Source of the DNA: Actinoplanes utahensis | GTDB taxonomy: Bacteria > Actinomycetota > Actinomycetes > Mycobacteriales > Micromonosporaceae | Assembly (NCBI RefSeq): GCF_016862455.1 | Contig: NZ_BOMZ01000010.1 | Location: forward strand, 1-64,000 | DNA length: 64,000 bases | Direction: 5' to 3' | In this document: positions 58,096 to 64,000 of the stretch, one piece after another | Layout: each line of letters opens with the position of its first letter | How positions within the stretch are numbered: the stretch's first letter is position 1 | Notes under the pieces: generated by a model | The model's database searches: none | What the model was told of the DNA's origin: nothing | The model's input: the letters and a program-made list of their open reading frames with translations, nothing else | Position numbers and translations under genes: made by a program

Positions 58096-58613
58096 GACAG
58101 GGCTCCGTTCCGGCTGTCGAAGTCGGCGAGTCCGGGTGCTACGGCCCGCATCCGGGCCAGGGCTTTGGCGGTCTGGCTCTTGATCGTGCCGACGCTGACC
58201 CCGAGCAGGTCAGCGGCCTCCCGTTCGGTGCGGTCCTCGTAGAAGCGCAGCACCAGCACGGCCCGCTGCCGGGTGGTCAGCCGGGACAGGGCGTCCCGGA
58301 GGGTGAGGCGCAGGCTCACTGCCGCGGCATGGTCGTCCGGGCCCGGCCGGTCCGGTAGTCGTTCCGGGATCACCTCCGCCACCCGGCGCCGGCGCCACCA
58401 GGAGACCTGGAGGTGGTACATGGTGCGGCGGGCGTACGACTCGGCGTTGGCGGGGTCGGCCAGCCGTTTCCAGGCCTGGTGGGTGCGGCTGAGCGCCGAC
58501 TGCACGAGGTCCTCGGCGAGCTGCTGGTCACCGGTGAGCAGGTAGGCCGAACGCAGCAGGGCGTGCGTCCGGGCGCGGACGAAGGAGTCGAAATCGTCCT
58601 CAGTGGTCTCCAC
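58092..58613 (-). CDS. ECF sigma factor, SigE family
   Basis: The 173-residue protein has region 2 (TEDDFDSFVRARTHALLRSA, YLLTGDQQLAEDLVQSAL) and region 4 (LTTRQRAVLVLRFYEDRTER, SVGTIKSQTAKALARMRA). The wording is that of the short SigE-like (ECF40-type) factors abundant in Streptomyces and Actinoplanes. It is the first gene of a two-gene operon. The targets are unknown; it likely controls its own promoter. Confidence 0.92.
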   Translation of the reverse strand: METTEDDFDSFVRARTHALLRSAYLLTGDQQLAEDLVQSALSRTHQAWKRLADPANAESYARRTMYHLQVSWWRRRRVAEVIPERLPDRPGPDDHAAAVSLRLTLRDALSRLTTRQRAVLVLRFYEDRTEREAADLLGVSVGTIKSQTAKALARMRAVAPGLADFDSRNGALS

Positions 58614-58768
58614 CCGAGGATTCCCCGATCGCTGGATGTGGATGACGGCATGTCGCCCACCAAGACGCCTGCCGGCACCCGAAAGGTTGCCGGGTCACCT
58701 GATCGACCATCGGCGCGGACCGGCCACCGTCCGGCATCCGCCGTTGCGGCCACCGGCCTGACCGGCCG

Positions 58769-59782
58769 TCACCTCCGGTCGCGCAGCGTCTGCGACGGGG
58801 TCACGCCGAACCGGGCTCGATAGGCGCCGGCGAACCGGCCCAGGTGGGTGAAGCCGTACCGGTACGCGACCTCGCTGACACTGGCCTGCCCGGCGTCGGC
58901 GCGGGAGAGCTCGGCGTGCACGTGGTCCAGGCGCAGCCGGCGCAGGTAGGTGAGCGGGGACATGCCGACGTGCTGGCGGAACGCCTCCTGCAGCACGCGC
59001 ACACCCACGCCGGCGAGGTCCGCGAGATCCCGCGTACGGTACTCGCGGCCGGGCTCGGCGTGCATCGCGTCGAGAGCGCGTTTGACCGTACGCGGCCGGT
59101 GTGGTCCCTGAAGTCCCGCCGGTTCCTCGCCGTAGGGGTGCTCGACCGTCAGGGCCAGCCCGGACACCACCATGTCCCGCCAGCGGGCCGCCATCCGGGG
59201 CTGGCTGGCCAGCCCGTCCGGCCCGCACAGCTCGGACAGCAGCAGCCGCACCAGCGCCGCCCAGGTCCGGCCGGGGCCGTCGACCAGGTCGAACCCGGTG
59301 CCGAGCGGCAGCGGGGAGACGACCCGCTGGTCGAGGGCGGCGTCCACCTCGCGTTCCAGGGCGGCGCGTTCGACCTTGACGCTGAGCAGGCGGCAGGAGC
59401 CGGGCCAGTCCAGCTCGATGTCGCCGGTCGGGCGGTAGACCAGGGCCCGGGTCGGGTCGGCGTGCGCCACCGCGCCGCGGTGCCGGGAACGCAGCACCCC
59501 GGTGAGGGGCACCAGGACGTGGTACGCCGTCTCGAGCGCCTCGATCGACACCCGGATGTCGGTGCCGTACCCCACCTCGCCGACGGTGATCGGGCCGAGC
59601 AGCACCACGTCCGCGGAGAAGTCGATGCGGGGGGCGTCGCCGACCGGTTCGATCCGCAGCGGCCCGTAGTACATCCGGCGGCAGAACTCCCGGGCCTCGT
59701 CCATGTCGGTGGTGCGCAGGCCGACATGGACCGGGATGTCCGCGCCCGGCGACGCCGGGCCCGGGAGCCGACCGCCTGCCAT
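58769..59782 (-). CDS. AraC-family transcriptional regulator
   Basis: The 337-residue protein has an N-terminal domain like AraC-binding-like (cupin) regulators (GVLRSRHRGAVAHADPTRAL, YRPTGDIELDWPGSCRLLSV) and a C-terminal pair of HTH motifs (RTRDLADLAGVGVRVLQEAF; VSEVAYRYGFTHLGRFAGAY). The second HTH ends RARFGVTPSQTLR. The start at ATG 59782 is chosen by domain fit; a ribosome site is weak. The gene ends the cluster next to the SigE operon. Its target is not apparent; the adjacent DUF4331 operon is a candidate. Confidence 0.85.
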   Translation of the reverse strand: MAGGRLPGPASPGADIPVHVGLRTTDMDEAREFCRRMYYGPLRIEPVGDAPRIDFSADVVLLGPITVGEVGYGTDIRVSIEALETAYHVLVPLTGVLRSRHRGAVAHADPTRALVYRPTGDIELDWPGSCRLLSVKVERAALEREVDAALDQRVVSPLPLGTGFDLVDGPGRTWAALVRLLLSELCGPDGLASQPRMAARWRDMVVSGLALTVEHPYGEEPAGLQGPHRPRTVKRALDAMHAEPGREYRTRDLADLAGVGVRVLQEAFRQHVGMSPLTYLRRLRLDHVHAELSRADAGQASVSEVAYRYGFTHLGRFAGAYRARFGVTPSQTLRDRR

Positions 59783-59792
59783 GCCGTCCAGA

Positions 59793-60152
59793 CTAGACCG
59801 GAACCGGCATCCGGCCGGGGACCAGATGTGCCGGCCAGGTGACCTCCGCGACCGCACCGCCCCGCACCTCGACCTGCGTGAGCGGGGTGTCCGCGTCCTG
59901 CCAGACCACGTAACGGCCCTCCGGAAGGCTGTCGATGACCACGCAGAAGGTGACACCGGAGCGGACATAACGGGCGCGCACCGCGGCGTGGGTACGCCGT
60001 CCGGTGTCCTCCACCGGGGACACCTCGATCTCGTGCCCCTGCAACCGCGCCCCGGTGTTGATGATCAGCGCGCCGATCGGGCCGCCGATGTTCAGCATGA
60101 CCGTCCCCTGTCCGGACGGGGCGAGCGTGTGGTGGTGGTGACCGTGGCTCAT
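59793..60152 (-). CDS. Small His-rich protein cotranscribed with a DUF4331 gene
   Basis: The 119-residue protein starts MSHGHHHHTLAPSG and continues as a compact beta-rich domain (MLNIGGPIGALIINTGARLQ, GVTFCVVIDSLPEGRYVVWQ) with one cysteine. Its start overlaps the DUF4331 stop by four bases. The natural histidine run at the N-terminus suggests metal binding, though this is unproven. I do not know the family. Confidence 0.65.
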   Translation of the reverse strand: MSHGHHHHTLAPSGQGTVMLNIGGPIGALIINTGARLQGHEIEVSPVEDTGRRTHAAVRARYVRSGVTFCVVIDSLPEGRYVVWQDADTPLTQVEVRGGAVAEVTWPAHLVPGRMPVPV

Positions 60153-61540
60153 GAGGGGTTTCCGAATCCGTCGAAGGGGGTGGGCAGGAACGGGAACTTC
60201 TTGAGCAGCGAGGCGCTGACGTCCTTGATGGTCAGCCCCTGCTCGACCAGCCCGGCCGCGGCATCCGCCGTGAACTCCTTGTTCACCAGCGGCAGCGTCG
60301 CCCCGGCGACGGCCCGGATCGAGATGGAGACGACGTCGTCGGCGATCCGGCGGCCGTTCGGGAAGCCGGCGAGGTCGCCACCGACCACCCCGAAGGCGTT
60401 CTCCTTCTTGGCCGGCGGGATGGCCGTGTTCAGCCGCAGCATGTCGGCCTGCAGGGTGCCGGTGTTGTTCTGGAAGCCCTCGATGATCCCGTCCGGGATG
60501 CCGGTCAGCAGGATCGCCAGCAGATCCGCACGCGGGTCCTTCGTCTTGTTGAAGGCGGCCAGGTTGTCGAACAGGCCCGGGTAGAGCGCCGGCAGCAGCG
60601 CGCCGAGCTCCGGGGTGGCGACGAACTCGGCGAACCGCTTGTCCTCGCTCGGCGGCAGGCTGTTCCACTTGTCCTTCTGCGCCATCGGCACGATGACCTC
60701 GTTGAACAGCGGGTTGCCGAGGCGGGACACCTGCACCGGCGGGCCCACCACGACGTCGCCGGAGCCCTTGTCGCCGCGCACCTCGACCTGCCGGCGACTG
60801 GCCGAGGTCCAGACGCCGATGACCGCGCCGGCGTCCTTGGCCCGGACCCGCTTCTTGCCGTCCCGGCGGACCATGTGCAGCGGGATCTGCAGGGCGATGC
60901 TGTGCACGTTGGTCTTGTCGGTGGCGTTGACCGCCTTGCCGGCGTAGTTGAACAGTTGCGCGCCGACCAGGTGCTCGTCCTGGAAGGGGCGCAGGGTTCC
61001 CAGGTCGAAGATCGAGCCGAGGTCGACGAAGAAGGCGTCGGCGCGCTGCCCGGCGAAGACCTTCTCCCCGGTCTTCAGCTTCTTCACCGCGTCCGCGGCC
61101 AGCTTGTCGTAATCCGGGATGGAGATCTTGCCGACGTTGCAGGGCGGGCACGGCAGCTTGTTCGCCAGCACGGTGCTCTTGCCGTGGCTGTCGACCTTGG
61201 TGACCGAGTAGAACTGGCGGCGGTTCCAGTTCGCACTGTCCAGCGACTCGATCTGGCCGGTGTTGTACAGGAACGTCTTGTCGTTGCGCAGTTCGGTGCG
61301 GAACCGGAACTGGTACGTGACGTCCGGCCGGGCGTCGCCGTTCGCGTCGATGTGGATCTCGTACAGCACGTCGTCGCCGAACTCGAAGAAGTTCGGGCCG
61401 CTGGCGGGGATCTGCAACGGCACGTAGTTGGCGATGATCGTGACGGTGTCCGGATCGTCGGGGCTGACGAACGCGTACAGGTCGGAACTGTCGGCGACGG
61501 GATCCTTGCTGATCTCCGGCGCTTCGCGGTGCGAGGACAT
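60149..61540 (-). CDS. DUF4331 domain protein
   Basis: The 463-residue protein begins SSHREAPEISKDPVADSSDL, the standard DUF4331 opening, and has FVSPDDPDTVTIIANYVPLQ and the later IGVWTSASRR and ALLPALYPGLFDNLAAFN. Homologs occur in many actinobacteria, often secreted, without a known function. No signal peptide is present at the chosen start. AGGAGA lies about ten bases before ATG 61540. The small Tat-type protein precedes it and the His-rich protein follows. Confidence 0.85.
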   Translation of the reverse strand: MSSHREAPEISKDPVADSSDLYAFVSPDDPDTVTIIANYVPLQIPASGPNFFEFGDDVLYEIHIDANGDARPDVTYQFRFRTELRNDKTFLYNTGQIESLDSANWNRRQFYSVTKVDSHGKSTVLANKLPCPPCNVGKISIPDYDKLAADAVKKLKTGEKVFAGQRADAFFVDLGSIFDLGTLRPFQDEHLVGAQLFNYAGKAVNATDKTNVHSIALQIPLHMVRRDGKKRVRAKDAGAVIGVWTSASRRQVEVRGDKGSGDVVVGPPVQVSRLGNPLFNEVIVPMAQKDKWNSLPPSEDKRFAEFVATPELGALLPALYPGLFDNLAAFNKTKDPRADLLAILLTGIPDGIIEGFQNNTGTLQADMLRLNTAIPPAKKENAFGVVGGDLAGFPNGRRIADDVVSISIRAVAGATLPLVNKEFTADAAAGLVEQGLTIKDVSASLLKKFPFLPTPFDGFGNPS

Positions 61541-61567
61541 GCGGGGGAATCTCCTGTCGGGGGGAGG

Positions 61568-61843
61568 TCAGCGACCGGCGGCCTTGAGCAGGCTCGCGAC
61601 GAGTTCCTTGTCGGTTATCGTGGTGACCTTCTCGCCGGAGAAGACATCGATCGTGCCCTTCTTGACGTCGCGCAGGGAGACCACCAGCGGCGCGCCGTCG
61701 TCGTCGCTCCCCGACTCGCCGGCGAGGCTCAGCCCGGCCACCGAGGCGGCGGAGACGCCCACGCCGGTCGCGGCCAGCGCCAGCACGCGGCGGCGCGACA
61801 GCCACGAGGTATGGCCCGGGGCGCGGTAACGAACACGACTCAT
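61568..61843 (-). CDS. Small protein with Tat-type signal
   Basis: The 91-residue precursor carries SRRRVLALAATGVGVSAASV, an RR signal with a hydrophobic core, followed by a short acidic mature part (SLRDVKKGTIDVFSGEKVTT). It is 27 bases upstream of the DUF4331 gene and probably in the same transcript. AAAGG lies eight bases before ATG 61843. Function unknown; it may be a partner or electron-transfer element for DUF4331. Confidence 0.65.
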   Translation of the reverse strand: MSRVRYRAPGHTSWLSRRRVLALAATGVGVSAASVAGLSLAGESGSDDDGAPLVVSLRDVKKGTIDVFSGEKVTTITDKELVASLLKAAGR

Positions 61844-61948
61844 GCTTGGCCTTTCGTCGTTTGGGGGGCCTGCCAGGCGGTGGATCGTCGACGCCCGTCA
61901 GTACGAGATCCGGATGCGGGCGGTTCAACGGAAAATCGGCGAAGCCCC

Positions 61949-62839
61949 TCACCGGTCTCCGCGCCGGCGCAGGCGGGAGAGGCCCGCACCGGCTGCGGCC
62001 AGCAGCGCGACGGTGATCGCCCCGCCGATCAGCCAGTGACCGAAACCGGTCATCCCGTCGTCCTCCGCCGCGGCGAGCACCGGGACCGGCGTCCCGGAGA
62101 GCCGTACCGGGGGCGCCGTCTTCGTCCCGGCGGACTCGGGAGCCCGCGAGCCGGCGGCCGCCGGCGAGGCGGCGGGCGACGGCGCCCGCGAGGAGGCGGC
62201 GGGCGACGGAGCCCTGGTCGCCACCGGGGCCGGGAACACCAGGTCGGAGCAGGAGTAGTAGGTGTCCGGGGTGCTGGTGGTCGCCCACACCACGTAGAGG
62301 ATGTGCCGCCCGGTCCGCCGCGGCAGATCGACCCGCATCCGGTACGACCCATCGGTCAGGGGCGGATCCTTCACCTCGGCCAGCTCGGTGAGGTCGGCCC
62401 AGTTCAGCTTCCGGTCCGGCGCGTATCCCGGCTCGGTGAGGTAGATCCGGAACGACCCCCGGTGCGGGATGGTCCCCCGATACGTGATCCTCAGGTTCTG
62501 CCCGGACCGCACCGTCGTGGACGGGAAGTCGTCGCGGGCCAGGTCCAGTCCCCGGTAGTCCTCCAGCCCGCCGCTGCACAACCGCCCGTCCGGCACCCGG
62601 GCCCGGTCGTCGCCGTTCACGTTCGCGAGCCGCAGATTGTCGTACGCCCCGAGGAATCCGCCGGTGGCCTTCAGCGCGGCCCGGCAGGCCGTCGCGTCCC
62701 GCGCGGTCCCGTTGCCGGCGCAGGCCGCGGTCCGGCTGATCGGGGTCACCGGCGACCCGTGGGCCAGCGCGGGCGCGGGCAGGGCCGGCACGGCGGCCGT
62801 GGCCAGCAGGCCGAGAGCGGCGAGACGTCGGACGAGCAT
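61949..62839 (-). CDS. AA10 lytic polysaccharide monooxygenase, membrane-anchored
   Basis: The 296-residue precursor has a signal peptide cleaved after ALA so that the mature N-terminus is His27 (HGSPVTPISR), the histidine-brace copper ligand. The second ligand is His126 in RGTIPHRGSF. SCSDLVF (about 197-202) supplies the axial aromatic. Then follow a long Ala/Pro/Ser linker and a C-terminal membrane helix (IGGAITVALLAAAGAGLSRL then RRR). AA10 enzymes cleave chitin or cellulose oxidatively outside the cell; a membrane tail is unusual. The substrate is unknown. ATG 62839 follows GGGAG. It is divergent from the FKBP gene. Confidence 0.85.
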   Translation of the reverse strand: MLVRRLAALGLLATAAVPALPAPALAHGSPVTPISRTAACAGNGTARDATACRAALKATGGFLGAYDNLRLANVNGDDRARVPDGRLCSGGLEDYRGLDLARDDFPSTTVRSGQNLRITYRGTIPHRGSFRIYLTEPGYAPDRKLNWADLTELAEVKDPPLTDGSYRMRVDLPRRTGRHILYVVWATTSTPDTYYSCSDLVFPAPVATRAPSPAASSRAPSPAASPAAAGSRAPESAGTKTAPPVRLSGTPVPVLAAAEDDGMTGFGHWLIGGAITVALLAAAGAGLSRLRRRGDR

Positions 62840-62959
62840 GGGTTCTCCCGGTGCGGCGGACGAGTGGAGCACCCGGAGGTACGGAGTTCAGGCACCGCTC
62901 GTTCAGCGGCCATCGACCTGTGATTGCATGGCCGAGTCAGTAAGAAACCAGGAGGATTC
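62840..62959. promoter_or_regulatory. Divergent promoter region, LPMO operon / FKBP gene
   Basis: The 120-bp gap carries both promoters. The FKBP gene has CCAGGAGG at 62949-62956. No convincing operator was seen. Confidence 0.4.
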
Positions 62960-63328
62960 ATGAGCAAGCCCGATGTCGGCCCCATTCCCGACGCTCCCGC
63001 CACCGAGCTGGCGATCGAGGACATCGTCGTGGGCGAGGGCCAGGAGGCGAAGCCCGGCGACTTCGTGAGCGTCCACTACGTCGGTGTCGCCCAGTCCACG
63101 GGCAAGGAGTTCGACGCCTCCTACAACCGGGGCGAGCCGTTCGGTTTCCGGGTGGCGGGCCAGCAGGTCATCGCCGGCTGGGACCAGGGCGTGGCCGGGA
63201 TGAAGGTCGGCGGCCGCCGCAAGCTGATCATCCCGCCGCACCTGGGTTACGGCGCGCGCGGTGCCGCCGGCGCGATCAAGCCGAACGAGACCCTCGTCTT
63301 CGTGGTGGACCTGCTCCAGGTCCACTGA
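62960..63328 (+). CDS. FKBP-type peptidyl-prolyl cis-trans isomerase
   Basis: The 122-residue protein is a single FKBP domain: VSVHYVGVAQSTGKEFDASY, GQQVIAGWDQGVAGMKVGG and RRKLIIPPHLGYGARGAAGA end with TLVFVVDLLQVH. It accelerates proline isomerisation in folding and is cytosolic, without a signal. AGGAGG lies five bases before ATG 62960. A strong hairpin follows the stop. Confidence 0.95.
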   Translation: MSKPDVGPIPDAPATELAIEDIVVGEGQEAKPGDFVSVHYVGVAQSTGKEFDASYNRGEPFGFRVAGQQVIAGWDQGVAGMKVGGRRKLIIPPHLGYGARGAAGAIKPNETLVFVVDLLQVH

Positions 63329-63336
63329 GCCGCACA

Positions 63337-63375
63337 CCGCCCGGTGGCCGCCCCGCGGGATCGGCCACCGGGCGG
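63337..63375 (+). terminator. Intrinsic terminator after the FKBP gene
   Basis: CCGCCCGGTGGCCG (63337-63350) pairs with 63362-63375 in a perfect 14-bp stem with an 11-base loop, 8 bases past the stop; TCGTATTTCG follows. Confidence 0.8.
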
Positions 63376-63428
63376 GACGGTCGTATTTCGATAGAGGATC
63401 GACAGCACCGGCCGTCATCCTGAGAAGC

Positions 63429-63983
63429 ATGGTTCCGATGGAGTATCCCGGTGTGCCGACGGTGCGCACGGTCCCGACCGCCGATCTGGACCCCGGTGCG
63501 CGGCAGGCGATCCGCCACCTGCTCGACCTGGCCTTCGACGGCGGGTTCGACGACCACGACTGGGATCACGCGCAGGGCGGCTCGCACCTGCTGATCACGC
63601 ACGACGGCGTCCCGGTCGCGCACGGCGCCGTGGTGCAGCGCCGGTTCCTGCTCGGTGGGCGGACGCTGCGCTGCGGTTACGTCGAGGCGGTCGCGGTCCA
63701 CCCGGCCTGGCGGCGGCGCGGGCTGGCGTCGGCCGTGATGACCGAGGCCGAGCGGCTGATCGACGGTGGTTTCGAGCTGGGCGCCCTCTCCGCCTCCGCG
63801 GCGGGCCGCGACCTCTACCTGGGCCGCGGCTGGGTGGTGTGGCAGGGCCCGACAGCGGTCCTCTCGCCGGGCGGAGTGGTGCGCACCCCGGAGGACGACG
63901 GCGGCACGCTGGTCCGGCCCGTTCCGGGACTGGACGTCACCGGCGAGCTGATCTGCGACTGGCGCGACGGCGACGTCTGGTGA
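63429..63983 (+). CDS. GNAT acetyltransferase, AAC(2')-I-type
   Basis: The 184-residue protein matches chromosomal aminoglycoside 2'-N-acetyltransferases of mycobacteria (AAC(2')-Ic) along its length: TADLDPGARQAIRHL, CGYVEAVAVHPAWRRRGLA as the acetyl-CoA loop, LGALSASAAGRDLYLGRGW, and the C-terminus ELICDWRDGDVW. The family acetylates the 2'-amino group of gentamicin- and kanamycin-type drugs; the natural cell-envelope role is debated. ATG 63429 is used; ATG 63438 is possible. No mobile element is near, so it looks chromosomal and native. Confidence 0.85.
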   Translation: MVPMEYPGVPTVRTVPTADLDPGARQAIRHLLDLAFDGGFDDHDWDHAQGGSHLLITHDGVPVAHGAVVQRRFLLGGRTLRCGYVEAVAVHPAWRRRGLASAVMTEAERLIDGGFELGALSASAAGRDLYLGRGWVVWQGPTAVLSPGGVVRTPEDDGGTLVRPVPGLDVTGELICDWRDGDVW

Positions 63984-64000
63984 TCAGCGGGTGCCCCAGA

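Overview
The window is chromosomal DNA of a high-GC actinomycete, most likely a filamentous member of the Micromonosporaceae (Actinoplanes-like). The evidence is the very high GC in third codon positions, frequent GTG starts with GTGA/ATGA overlaps, a DUF1707 protein, a SigE-family ECF sigma factor, a large LuxR-type (LAL) regulator, and a block collinear with Mycobacterium tuberculosis Rv1822-Rv1830. I see no rRNA, tRNA, CRISPR array, insertion sequence or prophage. The gene set is core plus secondary/environmental functions, and there are several families of short tandem or dispersed repeats between genes.

Left part (1-20 kb): an O-methyltransferase, a HEAT/LRV-type repeat protein, and a secreted polyester hydrolase of the cutinase/PETase family divergent from a LAL regulator. 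Next come a histidine phosphatase, small membrane proteins, a DoxX-like protein, and a family of three paralogous membrane proteins with a PH-like tail around a DUF1707 protein. The part ends with a Ski2-like helicase (DUF3516), a Upf1/Dna2-like SF1 helicase fused to a degenerate nuclease-like tail, and a BtrH-type protein. A 78-bp dispersed repeat occurs at 1-127 (two tandem copies) and again at 8050-8127.

Middle (20-42 kb): asparagine synthetase, an OmpR/histidine kinase pair, a STAS protein, a SigG-like sigma factor divergent from an alpha/beta hydrolase, an aminotransferase and a short UvrA-like ATPase. Then comes a conserved minus-strand block: pgsA-like, DUF881, small basic protein, DUF881, gcvH, garA, ftsR-like MerR, DUF151 nuclease-like and a second MerR. 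A perfect 28-bp-stem palindrome lies upstream of it. A MoxR/ChlI ATPase with its VWA partner follows.

Right part (42-64 kb): PhzF, a secreted Xaa-Pro dipeptidyl-peptidase-like enzyme, an ABC-F ATPase, and a Rpn-type nuclease gene with an internal start for its C-terminal domain. Next to it is a second free-standing copy of only that C-terminal domain, the most novel-looking locus of the window. After this are a GHL10 glycosidase and the glycogen genes glgA(glgM) and glgC, separated by two c-di-GMP enzymes (GGDEF, GGDEF-EAL). Last are a SigE-type sigma factor with a likely partner, an AraC regulator, an operon with a membrane-anchored AA10 lytic polysaccharide monooxygenase and a DUF4331 protein, an FKBP, and an AAC(2')-I-type aminoglycoside acetyltransferase.
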